A stretch of DNA of 64,000 nt from Hofstenia miamia (lineage: Eukaryota; Xenacoelomorpha; Acoela; Hofsteniidae), in assembly GCA_900660155.1 (NCBI GenBank), contig CABFPE010000212.1:1095009-1159008 (forward strand), read 5' to 3'. Positions 11,961 through 24,069 of the stretch are shown here, one piece after another (position 1 is the stretch's first letter; each line of letters starts with the position of its first letter). Under the pieces are notes generated by a model that saw only the letters and a list, made by a program, of their open reading frames with translations, did no database searches and was not told the DNA's origin. The position numbers and the translations under genes are program-made.

Positions 11961-14900
11961 GGTGACACTTCCTTCACACCGGAGAAGTTCTATAGATCAA
12001 ATACACCAAAAGCTAGAAATAGTATTTTGAAGAGACAATTAATAACTTCGGAGAATAAAGATATCGAAAATGATCCGGAGATTTGCTTTAAACGTAAATA
12101 TCTATCTGTTTCAATGTATAATCTTTTATTTAGCTCAGTTGAAGACTTTTCATAGCTCGTCCCAATCTCCTTCGTTTAAATATTTTCAGTCTGGCTCAAA
12201 AAGTGCACGGATTCCTAAGGGTAATGTAATTTCTAAATCATGTTTCACTTTTCATATGACAGTTCTATTTTGAATGAGTAGTGATCTTTGGGGTAGATAC
12301 TTCGCATTATCAACGGCATAAGCATCAACAAGAATCAAAGGACCATTGTCTGGCCAACTTTTTCTTTTACGTTTACTACTGAGGCCTTTAGTCGCTTCCT
12401 TCTAGTTGTATTCAACAACAATGTTTGATATCGCTCAAGGCCTACTTAAATGACATCCCGGCAAGAGAAATTTAAGAGACAAAAATAAAGCCATGTTGTG
12501 TTTTAAGAAATTTGTCAACATTTCAATAATAATCAAAATTAATATACATTAATGTTCAATAAAGCTGTTGTAAATTTGCTAAACAACATTAAATATTTTT
12601 GTTTATTTTGTATGTGAAACTGATAAGAGGTTCAGCTTCTGCACACTGAGTAATTGGGTAAACAAAAACTACGTTGTTAACCATGCAATTAGTTTTATAC
12701 TGTTTTCACGCAGTGTGTACAAGCGTACGTTGCATTGCAAACAATGGCGAAGAAATGTTTAAAAGTTGTCAAACATTACAATTACGTACTTTCCAAAATT
12801 TTTATTACCAAATGATCCGGATTATGGAAATTATGGTTTTAAAAGGAAGTCATTATCATTACGATGACAACGCTAATAGTATGTGGGGAATATTTCATTT
12901 GACTCAACATGGAGATCGCAAAATCTGCAGTGTTGCACATTCCCTATATCAAATATTCACATCATCTCAAACTAATATAGTAGTATTGAGCAGTATTGAG
13001 AAGAAAATATATAATCAACCTCGAAAATTCGAAAAGCTTCTCCAGATGAATTGCAGAAAACTTAACTATAAGGGATAAATTTGGTTTATCTAAGGCTGAT
13101 GAACTGAAAAATTAACTATAAAGATAGGAGTTTAAAGAAGTTATAAATTTCTATGAATAATGAATTTCTGATACCTTTATGAGAATTCCCTATTTTCGTT
13201 TACAGTGGATATTCTGAGAACATCTCTTTCTTGTGATATTATATTCTTGTTTTGCCATGAAGGTTACATCACTTAATTCCGGTAAAATGTATTCAATCTT
13301 CAAAGAAATCTCCTAATTTCAACTGAAATTCTCGTTGTCCGTTTCAAAGGACAGTCAGTTTCTTCGGTTTTATCTATTTTGTGTTCAAATTCAGTAGCAC
13401 TTCGTGGTGCGACTATTTTCCAAGAAAAAAATTTAGTTTGCTATACGCTGATTCATGAAAACGGTTTTTTTATAGTAGAATAATCTGAAACTACTAAGTA
13501 TCAAATACAATTTGGATTGCTAAGGGTGCATTCACTCAGAAAGATTGTGCTTGCTAGAGCGAGCTTTTTCCGTTCACACAGAAAGCGAGCTTGCGCTAGC
13601 TTTAAATCTTGGGTATTCACACAAAGAGATTGCGATACTGAGAGAGCATTCACACAGAAAGATTTATCGCAATCCCAATTAAAGCCTAGCGCGAGCGATA
13701 TTTACTAACACATGTTTAAAGATAGTTCTATTCACACAGAAAGCGCGCGAGTGCGCGATTGTAAAAGATTGTAAATTTGATTTTAAACATGCTAAATATT
13801 TTTGACGATGACATATCGCCCATGCCAAAAATTTGTACGAAGTACGTATAATATTTACTAACACATGTTTAAAGATAGTTCTATTCACACAGAAAGCGCG
13901 CGAGTGCGCGATTGTAAAAGATTGTAAATTTGATTTTAAACATGCTAAATATTTTTGACGATGACATATCGCCCATGCCAAAAATTTGTACGAAGTACGT
14001 ATAATGTACTTAATGGCCGGAATATACGGTACTATTATCACAAAAATTGTATTATTGAACATATTTGTAAAATAGGTTTTGTCCACATTTTTTTATTTAT
14101 AGGAGTTACTAGTTGAACCATAGTAACTGCTATTAATAAAAAATGTTTTGATTTCTATATTCTTAAAAATCTGCCTAAATTAGAAAAAGTTTTTTAATTC
14201 ACCCGTGATTTAGAATTTCAAAAAATATAAATTGCATTAAGGTTTATCATTATATTAAGAAAAACAATAATTTTAATGAAGAATTTAATAGGCTGTCTAA
14301 TCGCATAGATTCCATTGTATCAAATGATTTTCAGTTAGTTATTTACATAAAGATCAATTAAATTGTAATAATGTTTACAAATTAAAAATTATCCACTTTG
14401 ATTCGCTCAAATGCAATAAAATATAGAGAATATTGTTGAATATTTTCCTAATAGCAATTAAAAGCTCGCGTTCTGTGTGAACACTCTCGTATTAATACAT
14501 TGCTAGAAATCTATCGCAAGCGCAAGCTCGCTTTCTGTGTGAATTCAACTATCTTAAAACATGTGTTAAAAAATATAGCAAACGCACGCCGTCTGTGTGA
14601 ATGCTACTATCTTAAAACATGTGTTTAAATTACAAGCGCGATATCGCAATCTCTCTGTGTGAATACCCTCCTTTATTTCCTCTTGTTTAAATCTCAAGAT
14701 TGGCTTTATCGCTCGCTTTCTGTGTGAATTCAACTATCTTAAAACATGTGTTAAAAATACAAGCGCTATATCGCAAGCTTTCTGTGTGAATGCACCCTAA
14801 GGAATCTACATTAATGATGAATAGATTAAATTCTCTAATCTTTTGAAGCCTTAACTTTTAAAACGCGTTGTATGTGTTCACTATCATAGTTTTTATTTGA

Positions 14901-17900
14901 TAGATATTGCTATATTTGAGTGTGGAATTCATTTTTTCAAATATGTTGACGATGTAGTGCTTATACGGAGATTGATGTTTGCTTTTAAAAATTTTTAAAT
15001 TCTTTACTGATTACCTGGGCCTCTCAATGACTGGAATGTTTGAAGAGAAAAAAGTATCTTATTTTTGTTTAATGAACATCAACGATTTGGTTAAACTGCA
15101 GAATGGCTGCTATAAATATGGTTTATTTCAATTTTCGATAAAATTTACAAGTAGAATGTTGACATGAATGAATAAAAATATTATTAAAAGCTGTAATTTA
15201 CACAGTGTCCTCCTGTTAAATACGGCATACTTTGAGGTATTCGGCCGTGTATTGGGTAGGCCTATGAAATATAATCCCATAAACGATTATATTAATGTAA
15301 AAATTAAAACAAAATCTGAAAATACCAATGGCCTCATTTTTGTGATCCTTTGCACAGCCGTGTTTATAGTAGGTCATGTATCGCTTCATCCCAACTTTTG
15401 ATATTTTGCTGTAGCTTTATTCCAAAATTAAGAAAGCACCAGTGCTCCGCTGTATTGAGTACTATTTAAACACCACCCATTATAAGATATTTGTAAATCA
15501 CCTATTAACTGTTAATTTCCGATTTTTTTGTAATATCATAACTAGGATTCAAATGAGACAATCTAAAGCTCATGAGAGCAATAATTAATCTATTGAAAGG
15601 ACACTGAACAAATGTCATTTTTTAAAATCAGGAGAGTAAAATTAAAATAAAACTAATTTTTTTTATAAATGTGCTTTTGGTAATAGAAAGAAAAAAAATG
15701 GATGATTAATTACATTTGTCGATGTTTGTAGTTTTTCAAAATTATCAAATGGATCGGATCAATTTGTCTTAATTCGCCTCCAGCCCAGAGCAATATCTCA
15801 TTAGGTATTATTTATATTTTATATTTATTGCACCATTTATATTCATATATTAGTAATAAATTGCACACTATTTCTTAAAAATATTTTAAAACAACAGATA
15901 CAATATATCTGATTCAAGTAGAACACAGTGCCATTAATATCGTTTATTGCATTCTGATTGAAATGGACTAAGTAAGTGGTACAAAGCGGTATGCAATACT
16001 ATTTCAGAAAAGTCAAAATTAACAAACCACTCAATCTACAATAATGAAATTGCGATTTTTTATAAAAATGAATGCTGGCAGTGTAACATTATCATTGTAA
16101 TTACCGTGATGCAGTTTGCCTGAATTTACTAAATACATGCGGTATGAATATAATAATAATTATAATGAATGACTGTATTTAGCCGCTGAAGGCATACACT
16201 ACAAAAAAATAGAAACAAGTTAAGTTTTACGGCAGCGAGGACAGTCACAGGAGATGAAATAGGAGCACATGGAAGAGTAGGCGAAGTTGATGGCGGGGAA
16301 AAGAAACCAATTGCTGTTGGAGGGTTGAGAGTGAAAATGGTATTAGCAGCGATACAAGCACGATTGAAAAACGAAAGAAGGATGCGATGCTTCTTGGGAC
16401 GATGAATGGAGCAAGTGAAAACATCATTAATGCAAGTGCAGCGTTAATTAGAGAACTTTATGAAATCAAAAGGATCAAGGTCCAATTTGCGAGTGAGCCA
16501 GCGATTAAACATGAGGAGATCACAGGCATGGAAGTAGAGCGATAGCAGAAGAGTGGAGGATTTGAGAAGAGCGTCTTTGTATGGCAACGGAAAGATCCAT
16601 TTGAAGGCACGCTTCTGGAAACGTTCCATAGACTGGAACAAGGAACGGGAGGGCCACCAACAGGGAGAATATGTACTTTTTACCTCAAACTGAAAGTCAC
16701 TTGTGAGCCCTAAGGTCGAATATTTCTGACGAAATCTTTCCTGAAATGTTTTGCACGGTTTTCATTTCAGTTTTTCTTTAAAATTAGCCTATTAAAAACG
16801 AGTGAGGACGTGACAACACCATCCGAGCGAGTAGAGTGGGAATTCGAGAATGTTATAGAATCAAAGGGATCGAGTTAGTAAACGATTGAACAGGAGATCA
16901 CAGGAATGAAAGTAAAGTGATAACAGGAGAGTGGAAAATTTGAGCAGAGCTTCTTTGTATAGTAAGGAAAATCCATTTAAAAGCACGTTTCTGGACATTT
17001 TTCTTGGAGTGGAGCAAGGCACTAGACAACCACCAACAGGGAGAAGCAGAAAAGAATAGCGCAAGGAATGGACTTGATCAACGAGTTTTACAGCAGGTGA
17101 GGTATTATAAAGGAACATTAAGAAAGAGGACAAAGAGTGCGGAATTAGCTTTACGGAGACGCAGTTTATGTTAGCAGTAAGCTGAATTCCAAGATGAGAA
17201 TGATGATTGACAAAAAACCAAATAGACAACAACTCAAGATCAGATGAGTAGTAGCACACACAAAATCCACCCGGAAACAGCAAGCTTTCCTTTCAAATAA
17301 TTTTTTATTGTATTGCAAAAGACTAACAATTCATTACTATCTGTCAGCATAAAACTGATATCAAATGCACGCAGAACATTTAGGTGTCGAACAGGCACAT
17401 TGGATTGCAAGTTTCATGCTAAAAAAACATTAGGTTTTAAAAACCGACTTCGCAATTGTATTCTTGACAGACTATTGCTTCACATTGCATTCACAACACA
17501 TAAGTTGGCTTAATCGAAGCGCAGTAAGACAAAATTTCAGAAAGTTTATAGCTACAGTTTATAATTATTTTCTTATTAATTTTTTGTTGATTGTAAAAAT
17601 TTTTTAAATTAGACATTTTTAAAAAATTTAGCAGCTTCTTAGACTCGATATGGAGTATGACTTCAAATTCAATTATGAGCTTAACTATTCTGTATTCCAA
17701 ATTCAATAATTATGTGAATATACAATGATTAGTTTAGGTGCCAAAAATTGGTCGAAAATTCACAAAAAGGAATTCTCTAAAATGGATGATATACTTACCA
17801 TGTCTGAAAAACGCAAAAAGCGTCACAAACAATTAACAGGTAATAATTTTTTAATTGTGGAAATACTAATTTGTTATTAGGTGGCAAACATGTAGAATTC

Positions 17901-20900
17901 TCATTAAATACTCCGACAAATGAAAATCGAAAATCCTTAAATCGAAAGCAAACTCCTGGTCCACGACTGAGTAAGAGTTTAATGTTTTGATTTCCTTTTT
18001 ATCTCACTGCATAATGCACTCGTTGAGATTTTTATAATTTGCGTAATTTAGGCACTCCTAAATGTGTAACACCTCAACCAGGTAGTATTAATTGCATCCA
18101 AGTCTGTCACTTGTTAATTCGTTTCTATTCAAATCTTTTTCTCAACTTTTCAAATTGTAATTTAATTCAACCAGAGTTGGAACCGGCCGGAAATTTTAAG
18201 GCCGGGGTCGGTAGTTGGTCGGCAACAGCTAATCCGGCCGACCGGTTTTCGGCCTGTTTTGGCCGGTAAATTATATTTGCATTTTATATTTAATCTATGC
18301 AAGTACATTATATATATAAATATAAACATAAGCTGTTTTATACATGGCGATGCATAGAGCTGATATTGCATAACGCAAATTTCAATCTATTATAACTATA
18401 TTTCTACCAAAGCACAATTTTGATATTTTTTATAACTTTAATCAGCTTTTTTCACTTTCAGTGAATGGAAAATTGTGAAAGTTTTAGTTTTTATTTAGTT
18501 AGTTTACTTTGCATGTCTTTCTGCATCCTTCAAATATATTTTGAGCGTCCCCTTCCAATATTAATTAAATGCAAGGGTTCTAGTTGCTTTATTTGAATGA
18601 GGTCTCTTTTAATATTATTAGTAAGTACCATAGAAAACTAAAGTAAAATTACTCTATCAAAAAGCAGAACAACTCCGTTTGTAGCAAAATTTAGGAGAGA
18701 TTCCATAATGTAAATGTAATTATTATTCAAATTGCAATACTGTAAATTNAACAAGAATATTTTTTATTATTTCGGCCGGTAATTTTACCGGCCTTTCATG
18801 AAATTTAAAAGTGGCTGCAGGCCGGTAAATTGCCGGCCCCAGCCCAACCGTCCTCGGCCGGCCGGTAGCCGGTTCCATCTCTGAATTCAGCATGGCATAA
18901 TACTTGTATTTATTAGATCGCAGTCCCGTTGTTTGTGATCTCATCGTATTACTGGTCATAAAATGGTCCCACGACATACTTTCTTTGTATAGGATTAGCA
19001 AGAGTCATTTTAATAAAATTGAAATACCTGCCTACGATTTTTCCGTGATTGCCTCAAGGCACTTTATCCCTCAGAATCCTAGTATTCTTGTTTAGATATC
19101 TGTGTGATTCGATGACTTACTTTATATGCATGCTATTTCATTGAGAATTAATTGCGTGTCTATACATGCCGTTTCAAAGTCATCTTTTCATTTTCATCTG
19201 TTTTTAAAGTTATAAGCTCTTACAGTAGTCTCTATCCGGACAAGCTGGGTTGTCGTTTTCAAAGTTATCGAATTAACTTGGACCATCCGAAATGGAGAAT
19301 ATATTAAACAAGAAAAGCCAGTTACTATAATATGAAAACTAGTAATTTCAAACTATATTATTTAATTTCATTGTCAATTATTGAAATGTTTTGTATTTAT
19401 AAGAATTTCTATTGATCTGATTTGTCTTGTACTATACCATAGTAAATGTTTTTACATGAATTTTTTACCATTCTTGTTCAGCACTTTTGTATAACCTTTA
19501 TTTTTCACGTATATTGTGTAGTGGTGCATGTACTGTTTATCCTTGTTGTCTCATCTTTGTTGTTTGGACTTACACTTCCTGTTTCATTTTGTTGCGATCC
19601 TTTTTACTTGCAATAATATAAAGTGATGTGTAAATTTTGGCGCGATACATTAATGGAGCGCTTATATTTATAGTTTGCGTAGAATTCTAAAGTCAGAACG
19701 AAATTATAAATAATTTGACTTAGCATAAATTTCATTTATATTTTCGTTGGCATGTTTCTTTTGTTTATCAGTTTGTTAATTTCTTTTGTTTCTGTTCAAT
19801 ATATTGGAAACAAACATGTTTTGAACTTTTAAAACGTTTTAAAGGTAACACAAAAAGCGGTTTTTAATTTTATTATTTAGATAAGTCATCCAACAAAAAG
19901 AAAGCGTTTGATTTGGAATCCAGTCTAAAGAAGAAGTTAAACTACAAGCCACATACAGGTAGATAATATTCTATGTCAATTGGCATTATATTAAATCAAT
20001 TAAGATTCAATTCAGTCTCGATTAATACCTTGTAATTTATGTTTATATTATATAATTGATAAGAGACGAAGAAGCAGAGGGGCACTTTAACCGCGGCTGC
20101 TGAGGTGGTGCCCACCAAAATATTTTTTCTCGAGCAGCAAAATCATATTTTTACTGATGCTGCAATATATTAAATTTATTTTCCACTCATTTTCTGAATT
20201 CCAGTTATAAAGTATATCTCTTACTAAATTTTTGCAATATAATAATTGAGTAAGTTATTTGTGTTTACTTTATAAATACATGTAAAATTATTGAGTCTCA
20301 GCACTTAAATAAATTATTTATATTTTTGAGCTACTGATTTGTTCTGTTCCTTAATCACTTTTTTCTAAGCAGTTTTTAATTCGCAAATTATACATTTAAA
20401 TTTTGTATTTTCAGGCTTAATGTATTTCCAATTCTAGCCTTGAGAATAGTATTAAAGTCTGATTGATAACTTATTTATATGCAATCCCATAGAAGAATCG
20501 ACAAGGTGCAATTTAACCCAAGGTGTTTAATATCTATCCCTGTTTCGTTAATTTCAATTTATTATCCTATCTTTCAGGTGCAGACACAAGATTTTCTATG
20601 GGGAGACGTCTGTTGTAATCAAAGTAACATTATTAGTTTAATTATTAGTATCAATCAAGTACACTAAAAGAGATAAAAGTAGTGTATTCTAATTCTTTTG
20701 AAGTCATTGAAATGTTGTTTTGCATGTTTTTTAAAATTGATTGTATTATTGTATTTCCAAATATTTGTATCAAAAAGATTTCTAATATTTACTACCTTGG
20801 AAGATTGTCTGGGAAAAATTGAAATTTAGATAAAAAAGCAGATTTGAATAAAAAATCCAATTTAATTAAAAATTTTGATTTTTTTAAATCGGATTTTTCC

Positions 20901-22396
20901 CAACACTGGCAATGAGCCTTGTGAGCCTCATGGCTACCAATTGATTAAGGATGGGACTAAAAGGGTTTCCCAAATTGACATTTTAAGTTTTTAATGTATA
21001 TATATATATATATATATATATTAGGCGCTTTGTATACTAGAAAAAATAATTTTTAAAAATTTTTTCAAGGTAAATATTACTGACAAAAATCACACAAAAT
21101 ATTAAAATCAGAATCTTCATATTTTTGGCGTTTGACTTTTGCTTAGAGCTTTTGTTTTAGTGATTTTGGGTCTTTTTGATTTTTGAGGACTTGAATCTTT
21201 GTGTTGTGATTCACGATATAGTTCTTTTTGATGAAAATTGGTCATTTTAAAAATAAATTTCTTATATAATGATCGTGAGCAATTTTTTCAGTATACCCTG
21301 TTTGAGTGTAATAGGCTTTACAATTTCTTTTGTCGCTTGGAGAAGCGAGAGGCTTGTATGTGTAGATTTGATTCTTGCGGCGAACACGTTTGACAGTTTC
21401 AACACTAGCTTCATCAGCGCTTTTACCTGCTTGAATACGAATTTCACGTGAGGTAAGATTACACCTTGCTACTCGACATAGCTCACGACATCAACTATTA
21501 CTCAAATGTCGAGGTCGACCACACCGACCATGTCGCCTAGATGGAGAAGGTCCTGTTGTCATAAATGCAATTTGAGTTTGATTGGGGTCTTGATGATGGT
21601 GATAAATAATAAGATCCCGCACTGTTTGCTTAATGTCCATGAGTATTCATGCTAATTATGAAAGGTCTGCACATGATTACAGCAGCTTGAAAACAAATGA
21701 TTGTTTCAAGAGGCATTCAATATATCCGTATTTATAAGCAACTTTTACAACAGATTATCATTTTTATAATTTTGAATAAACAAATTGAATATTTTCAGCA
21801 AATTTCTAATTTTGACATGCAGAAGTAAAATTTTCGTTGATATTAGGGAAAAAATAGGCTGAATCCAATTATGACTATTTTGACGATATTTAATTAATAT
21901 TTACTAAGCTAGGTGCCCCCCATATGATAAAACTTTTGAATTTTGAAAATATCATGTTGAGCAAATACAAGAATGATTTGTCAAAATCTGACATCAGATT
22001 TGGCTTCTTCATGGTCATTACATATAAAAACCAATTTTACCACTTAATGTGAACAACTAATTTGACCGACACTGTACATGTAGCACGCATGCTTGTAGGC
22101 TTTAAATATTTAGTAAATAATCAAGTGCCAAAAAATGTACCATTTCAAGTAATTTGCCCTACAGTGTGTTAACTACGTTGTTATAAGAAAGGCTACAATT
22201 GTTATGTGCAAGAATTTGCTTGAGAACTATCGGTTTTGGGTTCTTCATTTGTCAATGTTTTTTAGGTCCAGTAAAACCTTTGGGGGATAAACCAATTTAT
22301 GTCAATAAAGAGAAACAAGAAAGTCGAAAGGGGCTTTTCAAGAAGAAATCCCAGAAAGAAAAGAAGAAAAGCAGGTTAGATATTGATCGATTCTAG
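11961..22396 (+). CDS. NUSAP1: nucleolar and spindle-associated protein (NuSAP) homologue, eight exons seen, 5' end missing
   Basis: Exons read in one consistent frame: 11961-12093, 12134-12220, 17738-17839, 17881-17970, 18052-18081, 19881-19958, 20578-20607 and 22266-22396 (stop). Every splice is GT-AG and all internal junctions are phase 1. Key blocks match vertebrate NuSAP in order: NWSKIHKKEFSKMDDI (human has KLHEAHFKEMESI), a Lys/Arg-rich helix, GKHVEFS with NENRKSLNRKQTP (human VRFS..NEHKRSLTKTP), AFDLESSLKKKLNYKPHTG (human FDLKASLSRPLNYEPHKG), PVKPLG and a basic KEKKK tail. In vertebrates NuSAP binds and bundles microtubules at the mitotic spindle near chromatin. The N-terminal SAP DNA-binding domain should lie upstream of 11961, but I could not find it. 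Two introns are only 40 and 41 bases, the latter with a TACTAAT branch site, and two exons are 30 bases. The 20607 donor (c|GTCTGT) is weak. The last exon could instead splice at 22374. The larger introns hold transposons; otherwise I see nothing in them. Confidence 0.85.
12221..13523. other. intronic stretch without recognised gene
   Basis: This is the first part of a 5.5 kb NuSAP intron. A 134-codon plus-strand frame at 12674-13078 has no domain I recognise, and no splice signals or codon pattern support it. The rest is AT-rich. Confidence 0.5.
13524..14797. mobile_element. Harbinger-type MITE with subrepeated inverted ends
   Basis: The element starts GGGTGCATTCAC and ends with the reverse complement. 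Each side is flanked by TAA (13521-13523 and 14798-14800), the three-base target duplication typical of PIF/Harbinger. Several hundred bases at each end carry repeated copies of TTCACACAGAAAG in one orientation (left) and CTTTCTGTGTGAA in the other (right), mixed with GCGAGC-rich words and AACACATGTTTAA blocks. There is no transposase, so it would depend on a partner. It lies in the large NuSAP intron. Confidence 0.85.
13701..14006. repeat. 153-base tandem duplication inside the MITE
   Basis: Two almost identical 153-base units lie head to tail, each with TTTACTAACACATGTTTAAA at its start and TTTGTACGAAGTACGTATAA at its end. They are so similar that the duplication is younger than the MITE's diverged ends. 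A long minus-strand frame across them only reflects the repeat and is not a gene. Confidence 0.9.
14798..16158. other. intronic stretch, nothing recognised
   Basis: AT-rich NuSAP intron sequence with short frames only and no repeat ends identified. Confidence 0.5.
16159..17283 (-). mobile_element. two partial LINE tails, same family as 29537-31730
   Basis: The segment 16159-16670 begins with the same 3' terminus as the LINE at 29537 (ATGAATGACT then TTTAG, CGCTGAAGGCATA) and follows it closely to CCACCAACAGGGAGAA. A separate segment, about 16797-17283, repeats part of the same region (GACAACACCATCCGAGCGAG onward) and runs further 5'. About 125 unrelated bases separate them. Two insertions, or one insertion with later rearrangement, could explain this. 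Translation gives RT-downstream fragments such as LDLDPFDFIKFSN and many stops. It lies in the NuSAP intron. Confidence 0.8.
17284..17737. other. intronic stretch
   Basis: Remaining NuSAP intron before the NWSKIH exon. A polypyrimidine tract and the acceptor GTTTAG at 17732-17737 mark its end. Confidence 0.5.
18172..18883. mobile_element. non-autonomous hAT element with GGCCGG-rich ends
   Basis: The ends are CAGAGTTGGAACCGG (left) and CCGGTTCCATCTCTG (right), inverted with one mismatch. GGCCGG words fill both ends. The flanks are an 8-base target duplication, AATTCAAC at 18164-18171 and AATTCAGC at 18884-18891, with one mismatch. Length (712 bases), duplication size and CAGAG terminus all fit hAT. 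It has no transposase. A single N at 18749 marks a small assembly gap. It lies in a NuSAP intron. Confidence 0.9.
20995..21021. repeat. (AT)n microsatellite
   Basis: Pure AT run in the last NuSAP intron. Confidence 0.9.
21240..22076 (-). mobile_element. truncated Tc1-like transposon
   Basis: The right end, read inward, is CAGTGTCGGTCAAATTAG next to TA at 22075-22076, a Tc1-type terminus. The minus strand encodes an N-terminal DNA-binding segment: MDIKQTVRDLIIY at 21641, then SPSRRHGRCGRPRHLSN, and CRVARCNLTSREIRIQAG with a second helix (VSVETVKR-like). One frameshift or stop separates the two parts. No catalytic DDE blocks or left terminus were found, so more than half is missing. It sits in the last NuSAP intron, about 190 bases upstream of the final exon. 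Confidence 0.7.
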
Positions 22397-24069
22397 TTAG
22401 TTATAATTTATCTGACAATTTATCCTGGCGTAAAATTCTACTGCAATCTACTGTCAATCTAGCAGAAGAATCTGCAATGCAAATTCTATGACCTAATATT
22501 TCGGACTATTGAACATTTACTGAAAAAAAATAAATTCAGAGTTAAAGTGAATCTTTGTGATAGAATTCTATCACAAAGAATGCACAATTTGGTAGTTTAA
22601 TTTTTGCTAATGATGACTGACATGACTGCTCTAGTGGTGAGGCATTGCGTGCGTATACAGCAATGGTATTTGTTTTTGTTTGCCACGTTGCCAATCAACT
22701 ACTATGCTCTACTGTCCCACAATTTCAAGCTCATTACTGTATTAATCATGCACTGAAAGTGGGATAATTATACCGGTCAAGTTGATCACGCCCTGTTAGT
22801 TCTTACTGCGGCTCATGGATGTCTTGCAATGTTATTTAATGAAAGAAGGGCTGTAGATCTACATCCAACTACTTAAGCATTTCATGTTATAAATTGATTT
22901 ATTAATTGACGTAATCGTCCTAGACATATCTTTTTCAGTTAAATGGCGAAATAATGTGAAATGATGGACTATATTTGTTTTCGCATATCTGGTGTTGAAG
23001 CAAGCAATTATGTGATGACCATGAATTTTCGTTTGAACGTGATTGTCATCTATATTTTTTGCAACTCTCTTATTTTATGACAGACATTGTGATCGTGATG
23101 AAATGTTGCACTGATTCTTCATCCACTATTTTGGACGCACCCAGAGTGGAGGGAATTGAGATAACTTCAATTAGTTTGTTGAAAGCATCATGCATAAACA
23201 TGCATGTAGATCTCAGAGTACCATAATGTATTCCTGCTCACACTAATTGATTCTGTCTTTCCTTGTACATGACGACTATGCAAAGCAGAATCGGTTATTT
23301 ATTACTAGATGTAGCAGCCAATGCTGAATTGGCAAAAAATTGTCAGGTGCTGATAAATGCACTAAAAGTTTAAATTTCTGGGATTAGATGCCGCGAAGCA
23401 GTACAGTACCATCTTAATTATTAAATTAATGAAAAGGAATCTGCGAGTCCATTATCCAACATGTGTTAAAATTGTCTAAACTTTTAAATATAATCAATAT
23501 AGTCAACTGTTAGAATTTTAGTTATGATGGAAACTTTTATTGTCAATATAAACACTAAGGATTGTTACTGGCCTTTATAAGTTATAATGATAGCTGCCGT
23601 TCTCCCAAATTAGTTGAAAAATTTGCAAAAAATTCTGAATGGACAATTGAGAAAATGCTTAACGTACTCCTCATTGATAGCCTCTTGAGAGGATAGATTA
23701 GGTTAATCCCGGGCGGGGTTGTTATATTAAACAGTTTTTTTCTAAAAACGTTTAAACATGTTTTTTCGATATACTGCTCTTTATTGTTTTTTCGTCTTTT
23801 CCCATAGTACGCTTCAGAAAACAAGTCTAAGTTAACTTTACAAGTTCAAATATTAAGATTAGAACAGAATAACAGAATTGAAATGTCCTACCAGAACGAA
23901 TGTTTTAACAGAAGAAATGAGCAATCAAATCGTTTTTTATTCAGTTGTCGGTATAGAAATGCAATTTTCATGGCCTTCTCAACTAAAAGCTGAGATCAAA
24001 GCTTTCCATACGTAAAGTCCAGCTGAGCTGCAGACCGCGCTTGGGAGGAGACTTGCAAACTTCAGCAAA
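22397..24069. other. gene-free stretch downstream of NuSAP
   Basis: Presumed NuSAP 3' UTR and intergenic DNA. Apart from the palindrome at 22551-22578, no protein or repeat end was recognised. Confidence 0.5.
22551..22578. repeat. perfect 28-base palindrome
   Basis: TCTTTGTGATAGAA is followed at once by its exact reverse complement with no loop. The centre is GAATTC. It lies about 155 bases after the NuSAP stop codon. Confidence 0.95.

Noticed and set aside
12674-13078. 134-codon plus-strand frame in the NuSAP intron
   Set aside because: No domain, no splice support and composition like the surrounding intron.
13679-14086. 135-codon minus-strand frame with an internal repeat
   Set aside because: It is created by the 153-base tandem duplication in the MITE; the repeat keeps the frame open because 153 is a multiple of three.
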